The position numbers and the translations under genes were made by a program. The notes beneath the pieces were generated by a model. That model was not told the DNA's origin and searched no databases. It was given only the letters and a program-made list of their open reading frames with translations. Below are positions 41,159 through 50,004 of a DNA stretch of 64,000 bases, piece after piece; position 1 is the first letter of the stretch, and each line of letters opens with the position of its first letter. Source of the DNA: CAVQFO01 sp963711725 (GTDB taxonomy: Bacteria > Pseudomonadota > Gammaproteobacteria > Nitrococcales > Aquisalimonadaceae); the NCBI GenBank assembly GCA_963711725.1, contig CAVQFO010000009.1, forward strand, positions 1-64,000, in the 5' to 3' direction.

Positions 41159-42044
41159 AGCTTTCGAGCGGAGCCTGCCGGAGTACCAGGCCCGCGTGGA
41201 GAAGGCCCTGGACTTCTACCTGCCCGCGCTGATTACGCACCCCACCCGCCTTCACCACGCCATGCGCTATGCGATGCTCGGCGGCGGCAAACGATTGCGC
41301 CCCGTACTGGTCTACGGTGCCGGCTCGGCGCTGGGGGTGGTCATGGACTGGCTGGATGCACCGGCATGCGCGGTGGAACTGATTCACGGCTACTCCCTGG
41401 TCCACGACGACCTCCCTGCCATGGACGACGACAACTTCCGCCGCGGCAAGCCGACTTGTCACCGCGCCTACGACGAGGCCACGGCGATTCTGGTGGGCGA
41501 TGCTCTGCAGGCCCTGGCCTTCCAGTGCCTGGCGCAGGGAACAACCGTGGAACGCCCGGCCGCGCGCTTGCAGATGATCCACACACTCAGCCAGGCATCC
41601 GGCTCCCGCGGCATGGTGGGTGGGCAGGCCATCGACCTGGCGTCCACGGGGAAGATGCTGGACATCGCCCAGCTGGAGGACATGCACATTCACAAGACCG
41701 GCGCGCTGATCCGCGCCAGCGTCACCCTCGGGGCCCTCAGTCATCCGGACCCGGATGAACGGCTGGTGGATCGCCTGGACCACTACGGCAAGTGCATCGG
41801 TCTTGCCTTTCAGATTCAGGACGATGTCCTGGACGTGGAAGGTACCGATGAATCGCTGGGCAAGCGCAGCGGCGCCGATGCCCGGCTGAACAAGCCTACC
41901 TACCCGGCCCTGCTGGGCATGGACGAGGCCAAGCGCCGCGCCCGGGAACTGGTGGACGACGCCCTGCAAACCTTGTCGCCCTTCGACCAGCGGGCGGACG
42001 TCCTGCGCGGACTGGCCGCCTATGTTATCTCTCGGAACCATTAA
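41127..42044 (+). CDS. ispA: Farnesyl diphosphate synthase (geranyltranstransferase)
   Basis: A 305-residue prenyl synthase making FPP from IPP and DMAPP/GPP. Both aspartate-rich motifs are present: VHDDLPAMDDDNFRRG (about 91-106) and FQIQDDVLDVEG (about 229-240); GGGKRLRPVL is near residue 50. The only sensible start is the GTG at 41127 (MSSLSTTKAIEAFERSL), inside xseB. In many relatives dxs follows; here it does not, and 286 non-coding bases separate it from queD. Confidence 0.95.
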   Translation: MSSLSTTKAIEAFERSLPEYQARVEKALDFYLPALITHPTRLHHAMRYAMLGGGKRLRPVLVYGAGSALGVVMDWLDAPACAVELIHGYSLVHDDLPAMDDDNFRRGKPTCHRAYDEATAILVGDALQALAFQCLAQGTTVERPAARLQMIHTLSQASGSRGMVGGQAIDLASTGKMLDIAQLEDMHIHKTGALIRASVTLGALSHPDPDERLVDRLDHYGKCIGLAFQIQDDVLDVEGTDESLGKRSGADARLNKPTYPALLGMDEAKRRARELVDDALQTLSPFDQRADVLRGLAAYVISRNH

Positions 42045-42064
42045 GGAGACCGGCCTTTCAGAAG

Positions 42065-42122
42065 GCATTGCCTCCGATAGGAGAGCCTGAGCGCCGTAGT
42101 CTGTGATGCTCTCCGGCAATGC
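42065..42122 (+). other. Two-tier hairpin, candidate structured RNA
   Basis: GCATTGCC (42065-42072) pairs with GGCAATGC (42115-42122) and inside it GGAGAGC (42080-42086) pairs with GCTCTCC (42108-42114); a seven-base bulge (TCCGATA) is on one side only and the apical loop is 21 bases. It begins 20 bases after the ispA stop. No T-tract follows, so it is not a standard terminator, and I do not recognise a known riboswitch class. Confidence 0.5.
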
Positions 42123-42330
42123 AGATCGGCCGCACCGCCGTCCTCGCACCTTGCCGCAGTGCTTTGCCGGGCCGCCCAGGCGTGGCAATACTTTCTGAAA
42201 GATTAGTATACTCCCTGCCTCGGCACCGGGGCCTTCGGCACCCGTCGTCGGCACGACGCTCCGGAAGCGCCGCATTTGTGCGATTCGGCCGGCTGCATTA
42301 ATATCCTAGCGTTATAGTCAGTTATTCCCG

Positions 42331-42714
42331 ATGCCAGCACTCTACACACTCAAAGTTCTCACCGATTTCGCCGCTTCCCATATCCTCGAGGGCCACCCGG
42401 GCAAGTGCAGCCGGCTGCATGGCCATAATTGGCGCCTGGAAGTGGAAGTGGAAGCGCGCGATCTCAACGAAATCGGCATGGCCATCGATTTCGCGGATCT
42501 CAAGGCGCAGGCCCGCGAGCTGGTGGAACAATTGGACCATCGCCATCTCAATGACCTCCCGGCGTTCGAGGGAGTCAACCCGACGGCGGAGAACGTCGCC
42601 CGGTACTGTTACCGAACCCTGTCCGATCGCCTCAACGGCGAGGGCGTGAAGGTCTCGGCCATCACCATCTGGGAGACGGACCGAGCCTGCGTACGCTACA
42701 CAGAGGATGCCTGA
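42331..42714 (+). CDS. queD: 6-carboxytetrahydropterin synthase QueD
   Basis: A 127-residue zinc enzyme that converts 7,8-dihydroneopterin triphosphate to 6-carboxytetrahydropterin for queuosine. The motif CSRLHGHNW (about 28-36) gives the catalytic Cys and two zinc His; LDHRHLND and the Glu of AITIWETD are conserved. It ends one base before the folE2 start, whose product supplies its substrate. A TATACT -10-like element lies at 42207-42212. Confidence 0.94.
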   Translation: MPALYTLKVLTDFAASHILEGHPGKCSRLHGHNWRLEVEVEARDLNEIGMAIDFADLKAQARELVEQLDHRHLNDLPAFEGVNPTAENVARYCYRTLSDRLNGEGVKVSAITIWETDRACVRYTEDA

Positions 42715-42715
42715 C

Positions 42716-43525
42716 ATGTCCGAAGCACAAGCCCCCACTGATGCCGCCATCGAAGACGTCCAGTCCCGGGCCGACACCCGGCGTCTGGCCATCAACAAGG
42801 TGGGGATCAAGGACATCCGCCATCCGGTCCGCGTTGCTGAACGCGCCGGCGGCGAACAGCACACCATCGCCACCTTCAGCATGTACGTAAACCTGCCCCA
42901 CAACTTCAAGGGCACGCACATGTCGCGCTTCGTCCAGATCCTGGAGGGGCATGATCGGGAGATCACGGTTCAGTCCTTCAAGGAGATGCTGCGCGAGGTC
43001 ACCGAGCGACTGGAAGCGGAATCCGGGCATATCGAGATGACCTTCCCCTACTTCGTGCGCAAGGCCGCTCCGGTGTCCGGCGTTCAGAGCATGATGGACT
43101 ATCAGGTTACGTTCGTCGGCGAGATTCACGAAAACCAGCCGGAGCTGACCGTCAAGGTCGTGGTGCCGGTGACCAGCCTGTGCCCCTGCTCCAAGCAGAT
43201 CTCCGAGTACGGCGCTCACAATCAGCGCTCCCACGTCACCGTCAGCGCCAAGACCTGCGGGTTTATCTGGATCGAGGAAATCATCGATCTGGTGGAGGAA
43301 GAGGCCTCCTGCGAACTGTTCGGCCTACTCAAGCGCCCCGACGAGAAGTACGTCACCGAGCGCGCCTACGACAATCCCAAGTTCGTGGAAGACATGGTGC
43401 GCGATGTCGCCGCGCGCCTGAATGCCGAGGATCGGATCAAGGCCTACGTGGTGGAGTCGGAAAACTTTGAATCCATCCACAATCACTCCGCCTACGCCAT
43501 GATTGAACACGCCAAGACCGACTGA
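42716..43525 (+). CDS. folE2: GTP cyclohydrolase FolE2 (type IB)
   Basis: A 269-residue enzyme that makes dihydroneopterin triphosphate from GTP for folate and queuosine. It is the type IB form that does not require zinc. Landmarks are the active-site Cys in VTSLCPCSKQISEYGAHNQR (landmarks LCPCSK and GAHNQRS) and ESIHNHSAYA near the C-terminus. I chose the ATG at 42716, with GAGGA about seven bases upstream, over the ATG at 42707. Pairing with queD suggests the pool feeds queuosine. Confidence 0.93.
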   Translation: MSEAQAPTDAAIEDVQSRADTRRLAINKVGIKDIRHPVRVAERAGGEQHTIATFSMYVNLPHNFKGTHMSRFVQILEGHDREITVQSFKEMLREVTERLEAESGHIEMTFPYFVRKAAPVSGVQSMMDYQVTFVGEIHENQPELTVKVVVPVTSLCPCSKQISEYGAHNQRSHVTVSAKTCGFIWIEEIIDLVEEEASCELFGLLKRPDEKYVTERAYDNPKFVEDMVRDVAARLNAEDRIKAYVVESENFESIHNHSAYAMIEHAKTD

Positions 43526-43537
43526 TCGGCACCCGCC

Positions 43538-44041
43538 TCAACCGGCGGGGCGCAGGTAAAGCGTTCCGCCGGCGCGCTCCATCTTTAGCCGCCCCAGGAA
43601 GCTGCGCCCGACGCGTGGCGTTGCCGGCCCACCCGACTCCAGGACCACCGCCGCCACCCGGTGGACCCGGATGGACCCCACTTGCACGGTATCCAGCAGG
43701 ACCCGGTATCCCACCGCCCTCGTGCCATTCCATTGGCCGCGCACGCCCTCGCCATGGAAATCGACGCCAAAGGCCCGCGCGCTGGCGGCACTCAGTGTCA
43801 CGAGCGGCGCCGACGGCACGAGGAGCAGACGCGCGGCGACGCCGTTGATTCGCCCTTCCGTCCAGAATTGCCCGTGGCTGCTGTGCACGACCACGACCGT
43901 TGGGCCGTCGGCCGCGGCTTGCGCCCCGGGCCACCCGGCGAGGGCGAGCATCGCTGCCACAACCCAGGCGTGCAGTCTCACCAGACCCCTTGCATGCGGC
44001 CCAAGACCTCGGTCGACCGACCGTCGAAGGAAAAGCGACAT
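43538..44041 (-). CDS. Retropepsin-like (clan AA) protein lacking the catalytic Asp
   Basis: About 167 residues with a cleavable-type signal sequence (WVVAAMLALAGWPGAQAAA) and a single retropepsin-like domain of the TIGR02281 type. Landmarks are GRINGVAARLLLV, the strand order to VQVGSIRVHRVAAVVLES and the family ending VGRSFLGRLKMERAGGTLYLRP (landmarks RSFLGRLKME and GTLYLRP). Where active members have VDTGAT, this one has VPSAPL, so the catalytic aspartate is absent. It is likely a periplasmic non-enzymatic paralogue. I chose the ATG at 44041 with AAGGGG upstream; one at 44056 is possible. Divergent from the P-type ATPase. Confidence 0.75.
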   Translation of the reverse strand: MSLFLRRSVDRGLGPHARGLVRLHAWVVAAMLALAGWPGAQAAADGPTVVVVHSSHGQFWTEGRINGVAARLLLVPSAPLVTLSAASARAFGVDFHGEGVRGQWNGTRAVGYRVLLDTVQVGSIRVHRVAAVVLESGGPATPRVGRSFLGRLKMERAGGTLYLRPAG

Positions 44042-44131
44042 CGAAAGCCCCTTCATCTGACGGAGATCAGAATCCGTCCTCGGCACGGCACCCACAATGC
44101 CCCAACGCCGCAATCCAAGGCAAACCGAACC

Positions 44132-46850
44132 ATGGACAAAGAGAACGAGCAACGGCGGACCAACGATGCCCGCCCCTGGCATACATATTCCACCGATGCC
44201 GCGTTGGAGGAAATGTCGGTTTCAGCGGCGGGCCTGAACGACCAGGAAGCAACACTGAGACGCCGACAATTCGGCTCCAATCGCCTGTCGTTCACCCGCC
44301 GGCGCGGCATCCTCAAGCGCCTGCTCGGGCAGCTGAACAACGCCCTGATCTATGTGCTGCTGGCTTCCGGAGTGGTAACCCTGGCCCTGGGCCACTGGGT
44401 GGACAGCGCCGTCATCCTCGGCGTGGTCGTGATCAACACCCTGATCGGCTTCATCCAGGAAGGCAAGGCGGAACACTCCCTGGAGGCCATCCGCGAAATG
44501 CTGACTCCCACCGCATTGGTCCTGCGTGGCGGCAAGGCAACCCAAATCCCATCGGAAGATTTGGTGCCGGGCGATGTGGTGCTGCTGCAACCCGGCGACC
44601 GCGTCTCCGCCGATCTGCGCCTTTTCCAGGCTCGCGAGCTTGAAATCGACGAGTCCGTTCTCACCGGGGAATCGCTGCCGGCAACCAAGCAGACAGCGCC
44701 GGTCGGCCGGGACGCTCCGTTGGCCGAACGGGGGTGCATGGCCTATTCCGGCACGCTGGTCACCCGGGGCCAGGGCCGCGGCGTGGCGGTGGCGACCGGC
44801 GAACGCACCGAGTTGGGCCGCATCTCGGAACTGCTCCGCGACGTTGAGCCCCTGGTTACCCCCTTGCTGCGCAAGATCACCGTTTTCGGGCAAACGGTAT
44901 CGATATTCATCGTTGTCCTGGCCCTTTTGGTCGCGGGATTCGGGATTTTGCTGCGCGGCCTGCCCGTGGAGGAAATGCTGCTGGCCGCAGTCAGCATCGC
45001 CGTGGCCGCCATCCCCGAAGGCCTGCCCGCCGTGATTTCCATCGCTCTGGCGATCGGCGTACAACGCATGGCTCGGCGCTCCGCCATCGTGCGCCAGCTT
45101 CCGGCCGTTGAAACACTGGGCGAAGTGGACGTCATCTGCACCGACAAGACAGGCACCCTCACCCGGAACGAAATGACCGTCAGGGCCGTGATACTGGCTG
45201 ATGCCACCGTCGACGTGACCGGCACCGGCTACGAACCGCGAGGCACATTCGTGCGCGACGGAAAAGACCTGATCCCCGCCGAGCAGCCGGTGCTCCAGGA
45301 AGCGCTGGCGGCAGGTCAATTCTGCAACGACGCCGAACTCGCCCTGCGGGAAGGCCGGTGGACGGTCCACGGCGATCCCACCGAAGGCGCCTTGCTGACG
45401 GCGGCGGCCAAGGCCGGGCTTGACCGGGAACACCAGGCCCGGGCCCATCCTCGGCTCGACACCTTGCCCTTCGACTCCGACGTGAAATACATGGCAAGCC
45501 TGCATCACGACCACGCCGGACAGCACACGGCATACGTCAAAGGTGCACCGGAGACGGTGTTGGCCATGGCGAATCGCCAGCGCACGAGCGCGGGGATCGA
45601 ACCGCTGGACCGGGAATTCTGGGAAGCAGCCGTGGAAAGCCGGGCCGCGCGCGGCGAAAGGCTTCTGGCGCTGGCCAGCCGCGAGCTGCCGGACAAACCA
45701 TCGGAACTGCAGGCCGGTGACGTCGACGGCGAGCTGGTGCTGCTGGGCATGGTCGCGGTGTCGGACCCGCCACGGGACGAAGTCCGGGACGCGATAGCCG
45801 CCTGCCGGCAGGCGGGCATCCGGGTCAAGATGATCACCGGCGATCACGGGCGCACCGGCGTTGGCCATCGCCCACGAACTGGGCATGGCGAGCAACGACC
45901 GATACCTGACCGGGGCCGACCTCGACGCCATGGAACCAGCACGGCTGGCCGCCGAGGTGGAGGACGTGGACGTGTTCGCCCGAACCACCCCCGAAAACAA
46001 GCTGCAGCTTGTGAAGGCCCTGCAGGCCGCCGGCCATGTGGTGGCAATGACCGGCGACGGCGTCAACGACGCCCCAGCGCTCAAGCGTGCGGATATCGGG
46101 CTCGCAATGGGACGCAAGGGGACAGAGGCCGCCAAGGAAGCTGCCGCCGTGGTTCTTGCCGACGACAACTTCGCAACCATCGAACGAGCCGTTGAGGAAG
46201 GCCGAACCATCTACGACAACATCACCAAGAGTATCGCCTTCCTGCTGCCGACCAGTCTCGCCGAAGCCCTGGTGGTCGCCCTCGCCATACTGCTGGGCTG
46301 GACTCTGCCGCTGACGCCGCTGCAAATCCTCTGGGTCAACATGGCCACCGCGATCACCCTGGGTATTGCGCTGGGATTCGAGCCCAGCGAACCCGGCGTC
46401 ATGGAGCGTCCGCCGCGCGCCGGGGAGAACACTCCCATCCTCTCCCCGTTCATTCTCTGGCGTACGGCGTTCGTGGCCTTGATTCTGGTCATTGGCACCA
46501 TGGGCTCCTTTTACCTGGCCCTGGCCCGCGGTCTCGACCTGGACACCGCCCGGACCATTTCCGTCAACGTCCTGGTCGCCTTCGAAGCGCTCTACCTGCT
46601 CAGCTGCCGGTCGCTGCGGCGCCCGATGCTCGGCCCTCACGCCCTTCGCGGCAACCGATACGTTCCCCTGACCATCGGCATACTTATCGTTCTGCAGATT
46701 GCGTTTACCTACACGCCATGGGCCCACTTCCTGTTTTCCACCGCCTCCCTGGCCCCCGGCCATTGGCTCGCGGCAGGGGCGGTCGCGCTCTCCGTGGTAG
46801 TGCTGGTGGAAGCTGAGAAATGGCTGCTGAGCGGTCGTCGCGCGCGCTAA
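44132..46850 (+). CDS. P-type cation-transporting ATPase (P2), frameshifted as read
   Basis: Type II P-type ATPase, 905 residues once one extra G in a GGG run (45848-45850) is removed. Motifs: N-terminal cation-ATPase domain, TGES actuator loop, PEGLP in M4, phosphorylation site CTDKTGTLT, KGAPE in the nucleotide domain and, after the shift, TGDGVNDAP and the C-terminal membrane domain. M6 reads WVNMATAITLGIALGFEP rather than the Ca2+-pump NxxTD, so the transported ion is uncertain and Ca2+ should not be assumed. The frame breaks in MITGDHG; the second part resumes at LAIAHELGMA. The start ATG is at 44132. Confidence 0.88.
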
Positions 46851-46861
46851 GCCTGGCCGGC

Positions 46862-46890
46862 TTGAGTTTGCCGGCGGCGAAGGTTATGGT
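46862..46890 (+). promoter_or_regulatory. Sigma-70 promoter of the tetR gene
   Basis: TTGAGT (46862-46867), a 17-bp spacer and TATGGT (46885-46890), inside the intergenic gap after the ATPase and just before the palindromic operator. Confidence 0.65.
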
Positions 46891-46891
46891 A

Positions 46892-46907
46892 CTGACCGTT
46901 CGGTCAG
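46892..46907 (+). promoter_or_regulatory. TetR-type palindromic operator
   Basis: CTGACCG-TT-CGGTCAG, a perfect 7-bp inverted repeat, one base after the -10 element and over the expected transcription start, 18 bases before the tetR ATG. It is the common GACCG/CGGTC operator form of TetR/AcrR regulators, so autorepression is expected. Confidence 0.75.
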
Positions 46908-46924
46908 CCTCTGGAACTCACGGC

Positions 46925-47578
46925 ATGGCAACCGCCAACGGCACCCTGCCCCTGACATCGCATCAGTCGCAAACCGCGCAGCGGATACTGGACGCGGCCG
47001 CCCACCTGTTCTCGGAACACGGCCTGGGAGGCACGTCCATTCAAGCCGTGGCGGATGTCGCCCGAGTGAGCAAGGCGAATGTGTTCCACCACTTCGCCAA
47101 CAAGCTCACGCTCTACCGCGCGGTGCTTGAGAGGAAGGCCCGCGGCATCCACCGCCGCACGCAAACATTGACCGATACCACCATTCCCATGGGCGAACGA
47201 CTGAAGCAATTCGTGGCGACGAATCTCGACAGCATGCTCGCCGACCCCGAATCCGTGAATCTGTTCATCCGCGGCCTGATGGACCCTCGCCCCAGTCGCA
47301 CTCGCAACCTGGTGGAAGAAGCGGCCGAACAGACCCTGCGCTTGGTCACCGAGGCCTTGGAGACTTGTCGCCGTACCGAGGACCTACCGCGCGAGACCGA
47401 TGTTTCCGCGCTGGCCGTTGCCCTTCTGGGCGCCAACCTGACCTACTTCCAGCTTCGAAACGTGGTGTCGGGAACCGGCGCCCGGCTGGGCGATCCCACC
47501 AACTTCGCCGACGGTATCTCCGCCCTCTTCTCCGGGGCTCTGACCGCAGCGCCCAGAGACCGGAGTAGCGCAACGTGA
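46925..47578 (+). CDS. TetR/AcrR family transcriptional regulator
   Basis: A 217-residue repressor. The N-terminal helix-turn-helix is TSIQAVADVARVSKANVFHHFANK (about 39-62; landmarks TSIQAVADVARVSK and VFHHFANK). The C-terminal ligand domain resembles the CerR/AefR group but the ligand is unknown. I use the ATG at 46925, downstream of its own operator. It precedes tolC by 109 bases and probably controls it. Confidence 0.88.
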   Translation: MATANGTLPLTSHQSQTAQRILDAAAHLFSEHGLGGTSIQAVADVARVSKANVFHHFANKLTLYRAVLERKARGIHRRTQTLTDTTIPMGERLKQFVATNLDSMLADPESVNLFIRGLMDPRPSRTRNLVEEAAEQTLRLVTEALETCRRTEDLPRETDVSALAVALLGANLTYFQLRNVVSGTGARLGDPTNFADGISALFSGALTAAPRDRSSAT

Positions 47579-47687
47579 GGCGCACGGGATTTCAGGGACG
47601 TCTTGGGAGCCCCATGCGTGTAAACTCTTTGCCCAAAACAATCGACCGCGGGGCGCGGGGGCAAACCCAGAGGAGCAAACCAGAACA

Positions 47688-49055
47688 ATGAACAGCCAAC
47701 ACCGCTGGGGCTCGAGCAATTGGACGAGACTGGCCTTGTGCGCGGCACTGGCGGCGGCGATGGGCGCCGCCCAGGCACAAACCATGGATTTGGCGCAAGC
47801 CTATCGCACAGCCGTGGGCCACGACCCGCAGTTGTCCGCGGCCCGCTCGCGCCTGGAAGCCGGCAAGGAGGCCGTACCCCAGGCCCGCGCCTTGTTCCTG
47901 CCCAGCGTTCAGGTCCAGGCGGAAACCGGCTACACCAAGGAAGACGTGGACACGGACAACGCCCTCACCACCCGCCAGGTGGACTATCCCACCCGCAGCG
48001 CCGGGGTGTCGTTGATTCAGCCGCTGTTCCGCAAGGAAAGCTTTTCCCTCTACCGGGAATCCCAGGTCGCATTGAGCCAGGCCCAGCTCCGCTACGGAAT
48101 CGCCCAGCAGGACCTGCTGTTGCGGGTCAGCGAGGCCTATTTCGACGAACTCACGGCCCGCGCCGCCGTCCGCTCCTACGAGGCGGAACTGGCCGCAATA
48201 GATAATCAGCTCCAGCGCGCCCAGAAATCCCTGGACGTGGGATCCGGCACCATTACCGACCTCAACGAAGCTCAGGCCCGGCACGACCTCACCCAGGCGC
48301 GACTGCTGGCCGCTCGCAACCAGCTCAGTATCGCCCGCGAAAAACTGGCTCGAATCCTGGGGGTTCCCACCGGCGAACTGGCCGACGTCCGGGACCGTTT
48401 CGTGGCCCAGCCGCCAACGCCGACCGACGCCCGCACCTGGTCCGAACGCGCGGAAAAGAACAATCTGCAGGTCCGGCAAGCGGAACTTGCGCTGAAGAAG
48501 GCGCGGGAGGAGATTACCCGCCAGAACGCCGCCAGATATCCCAAGGTGGACCTCGTTGCGCAATACGGCCATCAATATCAGGGCACCGACATGCTCGATC
48601 CCCAAGGCCACACCGACGCCGAGCGCAGCAGCGTCAGCCTGCAATTGTCCATGCCGTTGTTCACCGGCGGCGCCGTGAGCTCTCGCGTGCGGCAGGCCCG
48701 TTCGGAGAAGAACGCCGCCATCGACGACGCCATGGCGGCGCGCCAGCAGGCCGGGCTCCAGGCCCAATCGGCTTATCTGTCGCTGGCATCCAGTCTGCAG
48801 CAGGTCAAGGCCCTCCAGCAGGCTCTGATCTCGATCAAGAGCCAGGAGGAGTCCACCCGCAAGGGCCTGGAGGTCGGCCTTCGCACAACCCTGGACCTGC
48901 TCAACGTCCAGCGCGAGCGCTTCGCCACGGAGCGCGATCTGGCCAACGCCCAGTACAACTACCTGCTCAATTATCTGCGGCTACAGGTCGCCGTGGGCCA
49001 GGGCCTGGACGGCTCGATCATCGACGACGTGAACTTCTTCCTCAACCACCAGTGA
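47688..49055 (+). CDS. tolC: TolC family outer-membrane channel protein
   Basis: A 455-residue outer-membrane factor with signal peptide (LCAALAAAMGAAQAQT) and the two-repeat helical-barrel layout; landmarks are DLAQAYRTAVGHDPQLSAAR near the N-terminus (landmarks AYRTAVGHDPQ) and GLEVGLRTTLDLLNVQRE near the C-terminus. It is the exit duct for type I secretion and RND pumps; the RND pump 5 kb downstream is a candidate partner. AGAGGAG precedes the ATG. Confidence 0.93.
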   Translation: MNSQHRWGSSNWTRLALCAALAAAMGAAQAQTMDLAQAYRTAVGHDPQLSAARSRLEAGKEAVPQARALFLPSVQVQAETGYTKEDVDTDNALTTRQVDYPTRSAGVSLIQPLFRKESFSLYRESQVALSQAQLRYGIAQQDLLLRVSEAYFDELTARAAVRSYEAELAAIDNQLQRAQKSLDVGSGTITDLNEAQARHDLTQARLLAARNQLSIAREKLARILGVPTGELADVRDRFVAQPPTPTDARTWSERAEKNNLQVRQAELALKKAREEITRQNAARYPKVDLVAQYGHQYQGTDMLDPQGHTDAERSSVSLQLSMPLFTGGAVSSRVRQARSEKNAAIDDAMAARQQAGLQAQSAYLSLASSLQQVKALQQALISIKSQEESTRKGLEVGLRTTLDLLNVQRERFATERDLANAQYNYLLNYLRLQVAVGQGLDGSIIDDVNFFLNHQ

Positions 49056-49074
49056 ACGCCCAGGGAGGCCACGC

Positions 49075-49488
49075 GTGCCCGATACCGTCTGCGCGGAAAT
49101 CAAAGTTCGCGGTTATCATCTCGACGTCTACGAACACGTGAACAACGCCCGCTATCTCGAATTCCTGGAGGAAGCCCGCTGGGGCTACTTCGACGACCAC
49201 TTGGACCTGCCCCGCTGGCGCCGGGAAGGCTTGGTGTTCGTACTGGTCAACGTCAATCTCAACTTTCGCCGCCCGGCCTTCCTGGGCGAGGTGCTGGAAG
49301 TCACTGCGGACATCACCCGGATCGGAAACAGCAGCTGCGCCATGCGCCAGTCCATCCGGCTCAAGGGCACCGACACCCTGATCGCCGACGCCGAGGTGAT
49401 CTTTGCCATGGCCGACGAGAGCACCGGGCGGGCCATCCCCCTGGAAGGGGAACCCCGCTCGACCCTGGAAAAGCTCATGGCCGCTTGA
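49075..49488 (+). CDS. Acyl-CoA thioesterase, 4HBT/YbgC-like
   Basis: A 137-residue single-hotdog-fold thioesterase. The YbgC-type catalytic region is EHVNNARYLEFLEEARWGYF (landmarks HVNNARYLEF and EARW), with the Asp of the usual YbgC replaced by Glu in YEHVNN. The start is GTG at 49075 with GGGAGG upstream, 19 bases after tolC. Substrate unknown. Confidence 0.85.
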   Translation: MPDTVCAEIKVRGYHLDVYEHVNNARYLEFLEEARWGYFDDHLDLPRWRREGLVFVLVNVNLNFRRPAFLGEVLEVTADITRIGNSSCAMRQSIRLKGTDTLIADAEVIFAMADESTGRAIPLEGEPRSTLEKLMAA

Positions 49489-49551
49489 AATCCGCACGCA
49501 TACCGACTATCTCTCTCTGGAATCACACGGATCGACAAGGAGCCCAAAGAA

Positions 49552-49968
49552 ATGGACCGTTACCACGCCACCATGCGCCGTATTTCCGGGTTGGTTGCCG
49601 CCCTGTTCCTGGCTAGCACCATTTACGTCCCGGCCGCCCAGGCCTCCATGGTGGGGACGGAAGCACTCGTCCATCACCAGCAAATCGAGCAGAAGCGTGA
49701 GCGGATCAAGGCCATGCTCGACCGCAAGGATGTCCGCGACCGCTTGGTGGCCATGGGTGTGGATCCGGCCCACGCCAAACAGCGGGTCGACAGCCTGACC
49801 GACCGCCAGGTCAACGAACTCTCCGCGAAGATGGATCAGATGCCCGCCGGCGCCGGCGTGGTCGAATCGGTGTTGTTCGTGGGGCTGGTGGTGTTCCTGG
49901 TCCTACTCGCCACGGACATCATGGGCTATACCGACGTCTTTCCCTTCGTGAAGAAGACCGTCCGGTAG
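49552..49968 (+). CDS. PA2779 family protein
   Basis: A 138-residue small membrane protein with a signal peptide (about 10-30), a charged helical segment (IEQKRERIKAMLDRKDVRDRL) with LVAMGVDPAHAKQRVDSLTD, and a C-terminal membrane helix (ESVLFVGLVVFLVLLAT). This is the PA2779 family of unknown function, which almost always lies beside a PA2778-type cysteine peptidase, as here. Confidence 0.85.
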   Translation: MDRYHATMRRISGLVAALFLASTIYVPAAQASMVGTEALVHHQQIEQKRERIKAMLDRKDVRDRLVAMGVDPAHAKQRVDSLTDRQVNELSAKMDQMPAGAGVVESVLFVGLVVFLVLLATDIMGYTDVFPFVKKTVR

Positions 49969-49978
49969 TATCGCGCCC

Positions 49979-50003
49979 CCGGCCGGGCCTTGCGCCCGGC
50001 CGG
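49979..50003. repeat. Very stable GC hairpin before the PA2778-type gene
   Basis: CCGGCCGGGC (49979-49988) pairs perfectly with GCCCGGCCGG (49994-50003) around CTTGC. It ends one base before the ATG at 50005 and covers where that start's ribosome site would be. It may attenuate translation of the second gene or favour the ATG at 50020; no T-tract follows. Confidence 0.65.
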
Positions 50004-50004
50004 G

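Noticed and set aside
38061..42044. A 1327-codon open plus-strand frame across parC, parE and xseB/ispA
   Set aside because: Only its last 305 codons (ispA) are real; the rest is antisense to parC and parE and reflects high GC at third positions.
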